Of a DNA stretch of 64,000 nt, positions 14,008 to 25,632 are shown in pieces. The position numbers were made by a program, and so were the translations under genes. Source of the stretch: Labia minor (taxonomy: Eukaryota; Arthropoda; Insecta; Dermaptera; Spongiphoridae); contig OY720344.1 of the NCBI GenBank assembly GCA_963082975.1, forward strand, positions 85,250,107-85,314,106, given 5' to 3'. Position 1 is the first letter of the stretch, and every line of letters starts with the position of its first letter. The notes beneath the pieces were generated by a model, which did not search any database, was not told the DNA's origin, and was given only the letters and a program-made list of their open reading frames with translations.

Positions 14008-14185
14008 GAAACAATCTTTCTCGAGGAGTACGCAATCGAGGCCGACCTAAAAAACTTTAGAAGGAAAGCCTTAAAATTACTCCTTCGCTTTAAAAAAAAA
14101 ATGGAAAAAAAACAGGCAGAAGAAGCCTATAATGAAGATGAAGAAGAAGAAGAACTTGACGAGGTTCGATAAGCTTGGAAACGAA
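14008..14185 (+). pseudogene. 3' remainder of the LINE split by the mariner
   Basis: Directly after the mariner, one frame reads SRGVRNRGRPKKL*KESLKI, the RGRPxKxW-type tail that ends many LINE ORF2 proteins. The flank at 12954 ends in the zone just before that tail. A long acidic-looking frame (EDEEEEELDEVR) here is an artefact of GAA/GAT repeats. Confidence 0.7.
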
Positions 14186-15131
14186 TAAATAAAATAAATA
14201 AAAAAGAAAAAATTTATTCTAAATCGTTTATTAGAAAATTATTTATAATATGTATAAATGTATATTAAATATATATCTATATAGATATATATTTATAAAT
14301 AAAAATACAATAAATAATATAAAATTATCTATAAAAGTGTTTATTAAGTAACTTTAGAAAAACAGAATCACAATTAAAATTAGTGATTCTTATATAAATA
14401 AATTTTAGAGATTACATTTCTTCAAAAGTGAAAGAAATATTTCAGTATGCTATTATTAAGTGATATTTAATAAATATTCTTAAATTTATTCTTATAGTTT
14501 AAACTAGATTGTTTTCGTTGAATTACATAAATTCATTGTAGTTGAGTCACCGAGTGATTTCAATATACAATTTATTATTATAGTAATATAATATAAAAAA
14601 AAAATAATTCAAATGAAATACCTAAGAACTTATTAAAATATAGAAAATATAATTCAGATTCATATATTTACTCCGTTCAACACTTGAAAAATTTAAATAT
14701 ATTAAAATGAAAATAGAATTAAATGATTTAGAAATTTTCTAAGAAAATAAATTCTTTCTATATATCAAATATATATTTGGAAACAGTTGTAAATCTTTAA
14801 TCAGGAAAAGTATTTAATACTGACTAGGTTTATCTTATTTGTTTAAATTTAAAGTTTAATTAAGTTTTGTTTAAAGTTTTAGAGCATAAGCAACGCTTTA
14901 TAGATAATGCATATATAATTATTTGGCTTGATTAAAATTTGTTTCAATTTTAAATGATACTTTCTTTTTACAATTATTTATAATAATCTTTTAAAATTTT
15001 TATTATCATCCTATTTCATTATAAATTACTTCGAAAAGATCAATCAGGATCGATGATGAGATAAAAAACATTTTTAAATATGAATAGATTTGGTTATACT
15101 TTGTATAAAATTATTTGTAAAATGTAGGCAC
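14186..15131. other. AT-rich gap, no gene seen
   Basis: It contains a 30-nt perfect palindrome at about 14268..14297 (TAAATATATATCTAT mirrored) and AT-rich sequence. The 3' end of the sugar transporter transcript probably lies in the right part (minus strand). Confidence 0.5.
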
Positions 15132-18100
15132 TCAAGCGGAAGCAAATGTTTCCATATGAATATCAGTAACTTCTAATTGATTTTTTAGTGGTATGGACGG
15201 TGCCCGTTTATGCTGTGGCAAAAGTCTGGTGCTAAAGCCATGCCGAAGAATGTCTGCGAGGTCTTTGGGAAGACGCCCTTTGGTTTCCGGCAAATATAGC
15301 CTGAATAATAATTCAGAAGTTAAAATAGTATTATTCTTAGACTACATCCTGAATGTTAAATGCTACTTACTTTATAAGGAAAAATAGAAGAAGTGTCGAA
15401 AGAGCAAAGAGTAGGAAAGAGAAATGTCCGATTACTTCTTTAATGGACGGAAACGTCATTCCTACAAGAAAATTTCCAGACCAATTAGCCATACTTCCTA
15501 GAGCCATTCCTAATGGTCTAGGAGCTACACAAAAAATTTCTGAACCAATAAAATACGGAATTGGTCCTAAAATAAAGAAAACAAATAGTTATAAGATATA
15601 TATATATATATATATATACTTTTCTTATTTATTAGATCATACAATGGTTGAATTTAAAATATTATTAATTTTTACAAAAATCAAATGAAATAAAAAAATG
15701 ATTAAATAAATAATTTTAATATTTAAATAAGTACTACGTAGCATTTAGAAGGATGAGAATGCATAACGAGGAACTGCATCTCCAGACTTAGGGTTATAAA
15801 ATCGAGAAGACTGCGATGGACAGGGTAAGTGGCTGAAATGTGAGAGGAAAGAATGGCGAAAAATATATTGGTGGGGAGACCGATTGGGAAACGCCCGCTT
15901 GGAAAACCAAGGTCGCGGTGGATGACCAATGTAGGAAGGGACGTGAGAGAGATGGGAGAGAGAAGGAGTTGGATGGTTCTGGCTCAGGATAGGAACACTT
16001 GGAGAAATGTAGTTAATGCGGCCAAGAACTTTCGAGTTCCGTACAGCCACAGAGAGAGATTTAAATAAGTAAAACAAATTTATAAAAAAAACTGACCTAA
16101 TCCAGTGCCATAAAAGAATACATATGCTAAAGTGATAATCACACTTGCATAAGGCATCCATGAAACAGCATCCATAAATTGAATAGCAAGTGTGAGTAAA
16201 ATGAGACAGATTATGGCAGAGGCACAACTAAAAAGGGAAAGAAAACGACGTCCAAAACGCGAAACCAATTTTGGTGTTAATAATGCAACACCAAAATTAA
16301 CACATCCAGCAAGGATGGTGCCATATTGAGCATGTTCATGGCTTAGACCAGCTGATTCAAATATAGAAACACTATAATAGAAGACGGCATTAATTCCAGA
16401 CATTTGCTGGCCAGCCTAGAACCAAATAATTCTTAAGGAAATGAAAGCAACCAATTAATATAAGAAAGTTTATTACCTGAAGAGCGCAAACTAGGATAAG
16501 TGGAAGTCGAAGTTCTTGAGAACAGATTAATTCTTTAATAGTTAAAGCTGGACCTTCACTGCCCCTTGCTGCTGCTTCTTCATCCCAAAGTACTGTTTCA
16601 TAATGAATTTCTGTTTCAGGTCGTTGTCTTAAATGGCTCAATTGTCTAAAAGAAATTATTTTAACAACATAACAGATAGAACGGTATTTACATTTTCAAA
16701 TAACATGTTTTAATGTACTTTTTAAGAAGAAAATTCTGATATTATAATGTATTCTGATATATGTATATATATATATATATTGATAATATTAGTAATCATG
16801 GATGTCCAGTTAATAGAGATCTGAATATGATGATGAAAAGAGAAAGAGAATAGGATTGGGAGAAGAGAATGGTTCTATTATAATTTCAATAAAAAAATTA
16901 AATCAATCTAATTTAATGCATGTATATAAAACAATAACTAATATAAAAAAAATTTACCTTTTAGCTTTATCAATATCTCCCCGAAGATGTAAATATTTTG
17001 GACTTTCAGCCATCAATTTTATAAATAAGGCACAAAAAATTACAGGAATTGCTGTAAGAGCTAATAACCAATTCCACAAATCGACCGTTCCCATAAGTTC
17101 ATTAAGACCGGCTACCTAAAAATATATCAATTCTATTTATTTTCAAAAATGGAAATCGGATTATAAGATTATCAAATTTTTTTTATTTTACCTGACCAAA
17201 AAGTACTCCGAATGTAATACCAAGAGGACAAAGGACTCCCATTTCTCCTCTTAATGTGATAGGACTAAGTTCTGTGAGATACATTGGTACAACCGAAGTA
17301 GCCAATCCTCCCGCAAGACCTGCTACAAGACGACCTAACAAAAGTAATTCAACTAAATGTGCCGGTTTACTAGCAACAAAAAGTACTGCAGCCAGTAACG
17401 TAAGAAGTTTAGTAATAATCACAGCTCCACGGCGACCCCATCGATCAGCTAACCATCCACCAGTTAAAGATCCAATCATCCCTCCTATCAGAAAAGACGA
17501 GACCACAGATGACCATATAATTTCCAATTGCATCTTTGATAGATGAACATCATAATTTAGAAGTATTGAATCTTTACAAAAATCTTTTATCAACTAAAAG
17601 AAAAAGAAAAAATAATAAAATAAATAATTATATCAAATGAAATGGAAAAGAAAACTAAGACAAAACTGAAAAGTTATTTTTTATCAAATTCAAAATATAT
17701 GTATATATAATTATTTTTTATTAATATTTGTTTCATATTGTAAATTAGGGGGAACATTAAAAATATTGATATTTTTAAGATTTTTTTTTTTAAACTTAAA
17801 TGTTCATACAATTTAAAAGGTCGATTTAAAAAATAAAAATGATTGTTGATCCTCCTTCCGCATCTTAGTAAAATTTCTGAATTGATAAGTGCCTCCAACG
17901 TCAGGATGATAAATATAAAATATAAATATAAAAAAATTTTATAAAATAACGTTTTTTTATGGACTAAAAAGAATAAAATAATTTTTATATAAGCCTGGCT
18001 AAGTTTTTGGATGATTGATTTGCCTCATATTCAACGAAAAACGTTGGGCGCATTTAGTTTTATTTATTTATATGAAAAATCAGGTCAAATTTTTGCAATA

Positions 18101-20503
18101 AAAATTGTATTAAACACATTAACTGACAAATTTATTATCAATCAAATCCAAAACGGTTGATTATATTAGAAGAAATAGTGTTACTTGTTAATTAAGTATT
18201 TTAGTGTGGTATGTATGTATTAATTAAAACTAAAAGAACCTAACGTTCTTATAATTCTTATATACCTTCTAGGGATCCATTGAAATATCTATAAAAAATT
18301 TTAAAAGTCTAGCTCAATTTAAAGTTTATGAAAAATCGATTTGTCATAAGGGCGAACAGACAGACAGGCAGACATGAAGCGGAGTTGATAAAAACGTTAT
18401 AATAAAAATAGATTATCTTAATTATATGGTATTTAGAAAATCCTATTAAATATTTAATCTTTAAAAAGAAATAAAACAAACTCAAATAAATATAAAGAGA
18501 GAATCTCTTAAAATTAATTAAATAAATTAAAAATTTAAAAATCAAGGCCAGGAGTGAGAAAATAGATATAAAAAATTCAAATAGAAAAAAAATGAGAATG
18601 AAAAAAGGTAAATAGATTAAGAGAAATTTTATTAAGAAATGAAATGAAAATGAAAATCTAAATATTTTATTAATTTTATTCATATTATAAAAATATTATC
18701 AAATAATAATCTTGACGAGAAGACAAATATCATTAATAAATATGAATAATATGTTTTTGAATAGCAACCACTCAGAAGGGAATAAAATTTATTTATACGT
18801 TAAAACTACATATTTTTAATTAAATTATAATTATAACTATTACTGAATTGATCATTAAAGAATAAACAGACAATATTTTCTCTCATAATAGTACCATAAA
18901 TACAGCTCTGTAAATTTCCATTACAAATTCTAAAATATTTCAATTAAATTAGCAAGATTACTTTATAATCATATTCATTTAATTTTTAAATTTTTTTTCT
19001 ATAAAAAAAAAATATCTCGTGCCAACAATTTGTTACTTTTACACTTATTCATTAAAATTTTTTATTATTATTTGCGGATAAACCCTGAAGATCAGGCAGA
19101 GGTTTAAAGAGAAATATATTTATTGTTGAATTTCCCTTGAACTCGATTCCTCAGTGTGGTAGACTGTCGTGCTAACCACTAATAGTTATTTTATGTAGTT
19201 AATTGTTGAAATCTTAAACGCCATATCTCAAAATCGTCACCATAACCTTAAAATCATATAATTGTTGAAACAGTTACCCCTAATAGACGTCCCATTAATG
19301 GCATTCCTTAATTGATATCGGCTTTGTAACATTCGAAAACTCCTTGACCTCTTTATAGGCCTTTTAATCGTTGATTTGTTAATTTCCATTAAGTTAAATC
19401 ATTAAATTAATTTTATTTTTATTCTATTATTACAATACATAATGTATGAGTCTTAAAAAAAAATTGTACCTATTTTAACATACTTATTATATATTGAAAA
19501 TTAAGTAAATTTATACATAAATATAAATAAATTTAAAATTAAAATAATATAACAATTTCAGAACAGGAAATAAAATTAATTTATAAAAAAATATCAATTA
19601 GAAATAACAAGGCCATTTGGTCAATATGTCATAATTATTTCGTTATTAGTGGTAATTTTATACAGTGAGGCCTCTTGATAAGAAATATCACGTCACGCTT
19701 AACAAAATATTATAACTTAAATACAACAAAACTCTCTAAATGGTATTAAAATAAAATCTTTTAAAGTATATGTTTAACCGTATTGGTAACAAAATGTTGG
19801 TAATTGGAGATTTTAAATTAAACTAAAAAATAAAAGGAAATATGATAAAAAATATGAAAATATATGTCACACGAAAATACTTTTGGAATTATATATATAT
19901 TTATTTATTTATATTTAATTTTAAATTAGCTTAATTACTTACAATTTATCTACATATGATAATGATAATATATATTAATTTGGAAATTAATTATTAAACA
20001 GTATTATTCATTCATTAATTATAAATTTTCTTTTTGTATGGATAAGAAACTCTTGGAATTGTTTAATTAAACATAATTAAATTGTTGTCTTTGAATTGGT
20101 CTATTTTTATTAAATTATTCAACGGGAAGTAAACAACTTACATGAGCAGGCGTATTTAAAACACCGATATTAAAACCAACTGGAATACAACACCCAAAAG
20201 TTCCGACAAATCCAGCAATAAAAAGAGGCTTTGTCCACCGGTCCTTTAAATTAAAAATAGAGGTTTAAGAATAATTAAGAAGCGAATCAATGTGTTAATG
20301 TTAAATAGAAATACCTGACGGGGTGGTGAATCGGAAGGTAAAAAGGGTTGTTGTACATCTTTGTTATCATTTTGTTTTTCCATGATATTCATTGCTTTTA
20401 GAGAATCACGGAGTAAATCACGGGCCTTGTCACTTGCCAGTGAAACATTACTAGAATAAAACATGTGACCTGGGCCGCTCTCTGAATTGTTCGCAGCCGG
20501 CAT
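15132..20503 (-). CDS. SLC2A: Facilitative sugar transporter, SLC2/GLUT family
   Basis: Exons on the minus strand: 20315..20503, 20142..20243, 17192..17593, 16958..17115, 16477..16645, 16097..16415, 15371..15566, 15132..15300. All junctions keep frame; 567 residues. This is a 12-span major facilitator carrying hexoses across the plasma membrane. Motifs in order: soluble head of about 65 residues; GGWLADRWGRRG (loop 2-3); GRLVAGLAGG and PMYLTELSP; PESPKYL-type AESPKYLHLRGD after span 6; GQQMSGINAVFYYS (span 7, the QLS site reads QMS); GPIPYFIGSEIF (span 10, where GLUT1 has Trp388, here Tyr); NWSGNFLVGM (span 11, Trp412 kept); PETKG near the end. Class I/II GLUT-like, but substrate is not decided. 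Its start is only 186 bp after the TMEM107 stop, so its promoter must be compact or overlap the TMEM107 3' end. Confidence 0.95.
15745..16070 (+). pseudogene. LINE ORF2 C-terminal fragment in transporter intron 6
   Basis: The forward frame gives GKRPLGKPRSRWMTNVGRDV, then WMVLAQDRNTWRNVVNAAKN and FRVPYSHRE. This is the familiar GRPRxRWxDxV...LAQDRxxWRxxVxAA tail of arthropod jockey/RTE-like retrotransposons. A stop interrupts the frame upstream. It lies antisense to the transporter gene, between exons 7 and 6. The same fragment occurs in the Helitron at 57490..59856, in 50570..50690 and, badly decayed, at 32995..33100. Confidence 0.85.
18000..18190. repeat. Interspersed repeat, copy 1 (second at 63305..63610)
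   Basis: It shares CGAAAAACGTTGGGCGCATT, then TTATTTATATGA and AATCAAATCCAAAA with 63305..63610. It lies in the large second intron of the transporter gene. No inverted ends are obvious and the class is unknown. Confidence 0.75.
19060..19190 (-). repeat. tRNA-derived SINE fragment
   Basis: The minus strand carries TAGTGGTTAGCACGACAG (A-box like) followed about 40 nt later by GAATCGAGTTCAAGGG (B-box like). The part between does not fold as a full tRNA and no acceptor stem is visible. A SINE head fits better than a working tRNA gene. It lies in the second intron of the transporter gene. Confidence 0.6.
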
Positions 20504-20568
20504 TATGCCTGGTTAAATCTTAAGCTTTCTAATCCACGTCGAAATGCTATTTGCTAGACATGGCAGTA

Positions 20569-20585
20569 CAGCACCATCTATGGGG
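20569..20585 (-). promoter_or_regulatory. CTCF-like motif between TMEM107 and the sugar transporter
   Basis: The minus strand reads CCATAGATGGTGCTG, close to the vertebrate/insect CTCF core (CCASYAGRKGGCRS; AGRTGGCGC type) with one or two mismatches. It sits about 65 bp upstream of the transporter start codon, in the short gap to TMEM107. Position is suggestive; a chance match is possible. Confidence 0.3.
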
Positions 20586-20689
20586 TTCTGATGAAGAAGA
20601 AGAAGGCCGGCCACTCCGTTCCTGGTTATACATTTTTTCATCATTAAAAACAGGAATAGAGATGATAAATTGGTATTTAATTTATTTAC

Positions 20690-23341
20690 TTAATCCACTT
20701 TAAAACCGACAACAGAAACCAATGTCAGTGTATCATGGAGAGCAGGAAGAAATGAGCATGGGAAAAAAATCAACCAAAAAAGATCACAATCCCATTCATA
20801 GAGCACAAATAGTGATAACCCTATAGAAGCGCATGCATGTCCAAGAAATGCTAAAGGTCAATGTTAAGAAAAAAAGAATTGTTACTATTTTTGAAATTGA
20901 AATTAAGAAGAGCCATTTAGAATAAAAATGTATATATAATTAATAAATTAAAAAAAATTTCAATAATCTATAAATGATAGCATAAAGCCGTGCATCTTTA
21001 GGGACAAAAGGGACATTAGTAGATGTTCAAGTCTTTCCATTTACCAAAACATTTCGATTTATTCTAAATATTTATAGAAATAATATAATTTAGTAATAGA
21101 TTTCTCCTATGAAATTGAATTTTATAATATAAAATATGAAAATGTAGGTACATACATATTAATTCCAAGTCAAACTCTTCTCTCAAAGAATTCCTCAAAT
21201 CATTCTAAGAATATTTGAAAATAAAAGACTGAGTGATATTGAGGGCAACGCTTAGTATATTATAATATTAAGTTAAAATATTTTGGTGTTTTTATTATAT
21301 ATTAAATTGGAATTTTAATTAAATTAAATTAATTTAGAAATAAGTAAATTTTATCTGATTATCTAGGTTGTAGGAGAAATTGACTCTGAATATAAATATA
21401 AAAGTAGACCACTAATTTCGAAAATTAATTAGTTAAATAAAAAAAGAAGTTAAAACAAAAAAGAATTCAATATTACATTATATTTAATAGAAAACTTTAT
21501 ATTTAATGAAATTAATGTTTAGATCATAAAATTTTATTAAAATTGTTTAAAACCTTGATCATCAATATGTATGTATTACTGGTTGGAAGCTATTATATAC
21601 ATATATATTATTTTTAATAATATAATTTATATTCTAAATATTTATATAATTCAAATTAAAAAATAAAAGAATTCTTATTAACAAGGGGAGATACATTTTC
21701 TTAGAATTTTAGAAATTCTGTCTTTTTCTCCCTCCACCTCCCCCCTTCTCAATTAAAAATAGTAAATACAATTCCATCACCAGTATGCGAATAGTATTTG
21801 TTTTTATTTGTAGAAAAATTACCAATATCAATTTCCTCGTCACCATATTCTAATTATATTTAATGAAGCATATGAATGGCACGATTGAAATTAGAAAGAC
21901 CTGATTAATGATTATTTAGAGAATTTTTTACCCATACTAAATATTTTTGATGGTTTGAACAGAAAATAATATTAACAAGCGTCGGTTGAATTAGATTAAA
22001 ATGTTACTTGGATAACATTTCTAAATTCTCTTGACTTTCAGTTATTTCAGACTACTAATAAATTCTTTTTTTTTCTTTTGGAAAGCTTCCATTCGCATGG
22101 AATTTAACCACGCGAAACAAACCATCAGTTCTTGAATGAGTACAATTTGCAATAGATCTGAAGATATTGAACAAAAAGAAAAATTCCAATTATCCTAGTA
22201 ACATTTTCATGTTAATTTATTTAGTTTTATTAAATATTTTCTCATAGTCTTAAGTTTTTAAATTGGTATATATTTCCAAACCCATACACCTCGCAGAATT
22301 TGATGAAACTTCGCCAGTAGATTCTTTGATTAATTCTAAGAAACTTTTTCCTTAGGCATTTCTTGGGAGAACTTCTAGTTTTCGAGATACAAGTGATTAA
22401 AGATTGGATATCAATCCATTGATATCCCATTTAGCTACCATGTCTTAGCAGTTTGACCAGCAGAGGGCGCGACTAATTTTCGGTTTTTTCAGTTCGGATT
22501 GTATATAGAAAAATTAAAAAATTAATTAATAAAATAATTTTCCTATATCCAAACCGAACAGAAAAAAACTAAAATTAGTGAATATGTGAATAATTAGTGA
22601 ATTAGTCAATGGAAATTTCTTAATGGCTGCACATTTCGACATTCATAACCATCTAATTGATATCCAATCTTTAATCACTTGTATCTCGAAAACTAGAAGT
22701 TCTCCCAAGAAATGCCTAAGGAAAAAGTTTCTTAGAATTAATCAAAGAATCTACTGGCGAAGTTTCATCAAATTCTGCGAGGTGTATGGGTTTGGAAATA
22801 TATACCTTTAAATTTAAAACAGTACATATTCTTTAGGTTCTATATGATTAAATTTGATATTAAAAAAAAGGATACAGACTAAAGTTGTATTATACTTAAA
22901 CATAGATATCCCTGTCACAAAACATATTAATTCATAAAAGATGAAAATTAATGTCAAGCTAAGACCAATTTTCAATCTGCAAACAATAACAAGAAAAAAT
23001 ATGCATATATTAAAATATACATATGTACATACATTGTTATAGAATTCAATTAAATCACTCACTGTACATCCTTTTGATCAAAATCACTCAAAGTGTACTC
23101 TAAAGGTAAAGAAGCTCGAATATTTTGTTCCTAAAGTCAAAATTCTTTTATTATATAAATGTATATGTATATATAAATAAATAGATAAAATATATGAAAT
23201 ATATAATTATATATATATTAATTATTATTATTTGAATATTATCTGACTCACCCTAGATAAAAATATAGTAGTGGTTATTGTTAAGTGGGAGAGAAGGGTT
23301 AAAAAACGAGAAGGAATTAATGCTTCATCCAAATTTGCCAT
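20690..23341 (-). CDS. TMEM107: TMEM107, ciliary transition-zone membrane protein
   Basis: I built this by hand from short exons on the minus strand: 23252..23341, 23063..23130, 22876..22976, 20690..20850. Phases fit at each junction and the product has 139 residues (human about 140). TMEM107 is part of the MKS module of the ciliary transition zone, which gates entry of membrane proteins. The protein starts MANLDEALIPSRFLTLLSHL, close to the human VPSRFLTLLAHL. Next come ASLPLEYTLSDFDQKDVQ and LSLTLIFIFYELICFVTGIS with MF (human ELAGFLSGVSMF). The last exon reads GHACASIGLSLFVLYEWDC then PCSFLPALHDTLTLVSVVGF. Four membrane spans are expected. The third donor is T|GTATCC, weak but confirmed by the phase of the last exon. 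An AATAAA overlaps the region just after the stop. The 2-kb last intron holds a foldback repeat. Confidence 0.95.
22259..22810. repeat. Foldback repeat with long, apparently identical arms
   Basis: The left arm (about 22266..22414) and right arm (about 22657..22805) are inverted copies with no difference that I can see over about 149 nt. Each end starts GGTATATATTTCCAAACCCA. Both arms can be read as the same spurious peptide on opposite strands. The centre has a second inverted pair around CCTATATCCAAACCGAAC. It lies in the last intron of TMEM107. Transcribed on either strand it would form a long hairpin. A diverged relative is at 843..1365. Confidence 0.93.
22457..22470 (+). promoter_or_regulatory. 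Exact match to the CTCF core motif inside the foldback repeat
   Basis: CCAGCAGAGGGCGC fits the vertebrate CTCF core CCASYAGRKGGCRC at each of its 14 positions. It stands in an AT-rich background in the spacer between the arms of the foldback repeat. The older copy at 843..1365 has the degraded form CCACCTGAGGGCTC at the same place. Whether the CTCF of this species binds it is unknown. Confidence 0.4.
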
Positions 23342-23996
23342 TCTTATTTGTTTTCCAAAAACCCATCGAAATCAGAAAAAAAACTCACAAAAAATAATAA
23401 CAAAACAATATTTTAAAGAATTTTCTAACTTTTAAAATGACTTATATATATCTTAAAAGAAACTCAACAACAGCGGTAATTGGTAAAATGACTCATGAGT
23501 TTGTTTATTTATAGATTCTATTTGTTTTTGGTGCGATTTTAATAAAATGCAAAATTATTATGAACTTATAAAAAAATATTAAAATCTACATAAATTTAAT
23601 GAAAATAATAAAGAAATATATACATTAAAAAATATTTTTTTTTATTATATTTTATAATTTATTGATTTTACTAATTAAAGAAAAACTTATTTAAAAGTTA
23701 AATCAAATATATTTAATATATATTTGTATTCCTCATTAATTTATTATTTTTATTTAATAAAGTCTAAATATTTTCATTCAAATATTACAAAATTAATTTT
23801 AAAAAAATTAGCATGAATTCTTTGAGCGACCTCTTAAGAATTCTGTAAGTACTTCCACCTTTTGACCTATTGGAATATTTCACATACTTTGCATTTTACC
23901 TCTGTTCCTCTGTTCTATCTTTAATCTTGTGATATAATTACATATTTTACAGATAAAATTAAATTTAGCAATTTATTAATTTAACATTCCTTAAAA
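23342..23996. promoter_or_regulatory. Shared upstream region of TMEM107 and the PRAG01-type gene
   Basis: The two genes are head to head with 655 bp between start codons. It contains TGACTCA (AP-1 type) at 23489..23495. I did not find a convincing RFX X-box, which might be expected for a ciliary gene. The rest is AT-rich. Confidence 0.55.
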
Positions 23997-25400
23997 ATGT
24001 ATTCGCGAACAGCTATTTGCTTAACCAGAGGTATAGTTAATTAATATTAAAATTTATACGTTTAAAGTTATATATCTTCACATGTTGATGTATATTCTAA
24101 AGCTTGAAGTATATACATATTATTCAAATTCTGAAACTATTAAAAAGATAAATAAAATATAGTCTATTAAACTATATCAATTATAATATCACCTAATCTT
24201 GTGAATTTACGAATATATAATATATATATATATATAAAAATATATGTACATAACGAAAAATTCTATCAGAAATTATATTTATAAAAATATAGGTTAAACT
24301 TGCCTTATTTAAAAGTATATATTAATGAAAAGCAATAATTAAACACTAATAATGTATTTTCAACTTATACTTATTATTGATATTTATATTACCAACCTGT
24401 TATATAATTTTCCTTTTTTGTCAAATGTGTTACTGACTTGAAATGTTAAATCAGTTCAAAACCTTCTTAATTTATAAATTATTTAAAAAAGAATTAATAA
24501 TTTTCTACACTGAAACAACTCTTACTTTTTAATATTTAATTAATATTTATTACTTTTGATTCTTGTTCTTAATTTCAGAAACTATATTTCATATTTGTTA
24601 ATATTTAAAAATAATAAAAAAAATTTTATATTGTAAATTTATTTAGAAGTTCGGAGCAGCAAATATGTATGTTGTCAATTGAATTTATTTATACTTCTGG
24701 GAAGGTCTTCTCCCCTATAATTGACATGTATAGTATATGTAGTATTTATACTTACATAACCACTGCCTCTTTGATCTTAACATTCATTGTTAGACTAAAA
24801 TCTACTTTTATTTCTTCAAAATTATCTAAGCTCAATAATAACTTTTAATTATTATATTATATATGTATAATTTAAAATGCACAAAAAAATGTCAATAATT
24901 TGTAAAGTTTTCTTAACTTTTTTAAGTTATATTTTTTGAAATATATTGTTCTTTTTTTAATATGAATTTTAAAAATTAATAATTTTTACTATATATATAT
25001 ATATATATATTCTAATTTGGTCTCTATAATAAATAATCATAATGTGTATGATAATATTAAATAACTGTATTTTGACATCTCTTGACAGGTACTGTACGTG
25101 CTGTCAGAAAATATCATCAAGGTCATCATAAACCAACCACGATGGATGACTTACCCGTACCTTGTGGAAGCTGGCAAGCTTATTATGATGCTAATCAACG
25201 CAAATACAATATGCAATTATTGGCCGGTATTGGATTTGCTACTTTCACCCTTATAGCGGTTAGTGTTAAAAATAAATACAATTATAATTATTAAAATAAA
25301 ATTATTTTTCTATTTTTCTTACTGATTCTATCTTTTTTTCTTTTTTTAGGCAAAATCCTCTGGTCTTATTGAATTAAACGCTACAGTACCCAAAATTTAA
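23997..25400 (+). CDS. PRAG01-type (PF16020) small mitochondrial protein, likely respiratory complex subunit
   Basis: Exons: 23997..24030 (34 nt), 25089..25258, 25350..25400; 84 residues. The first exon codes MYSRTAICLTRG, a basic presequence, and joins in phase 1 to TVRAVRKYHQGHHKPTTMDD. The core reads DDLPVPCGSWQAYYDANQRK, then YNMQLLAGIGFATFTLIA as a single membrane span and AKSSGLIELNATVPKI at the end. This is the domain named after the mosquito deltamethrin-resistance protein PRAG01. The size, presequence and one span, and a resemblance of the RKYN...span...GLIELN part to COX7B, suggest a cytochrome c oxidase subunit of the inner membrane; that last step is inference. The third-exon donor is GCG|GTTAGT. 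It shares its upstream region with TMEM107. Confidence 0.9.
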
Positions 25401-25632
25401 ATTATCTTTCATCGGAATAATTAATAAAATGTAGTCCATAAATGCTATTGGTAGAAACAAGAAAATACCTCATATAAAGCATTTGAAAAATAAACAATTC
25501 TCAAGAAGAATTATCTAAATATAATTTTATTGTATTTAATGAATTTAATAATTAATAAATAATATATAACATATAATTTAAGTTTATATATAATTAATTT
25601 AATTTAAAGAAAATATCTCATCTTAATATAGT

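Noticed and set aside
13957-14172. 71-residue acidic frame ending EDEEEEELDEVR
   Set aside because: It starts inside the mariner end and runs out of frame through the LINE tail; the acidic run is a GAA/GAT simple repeat.
15723-16227. 160-residue reverse frame (MCLCHNLSHFTHTC...)
   Set aside because: It is antisense to the LINE tail and to transporter exon 6 and has no recognisable domain.
18309-18683. 124-residue Phe/Ile-rich reverse frame
   Set aside because: Low-complexity AT-rich intron sequence inside the sugar transporter gene; composition alone gives such frames.
22242-22811. Two 62-residue frames with almost the same product on opposite strands
   Set aside because: They are the two arms of the foldback repeat; identity comes from the inverted repeat, not from coding selection.
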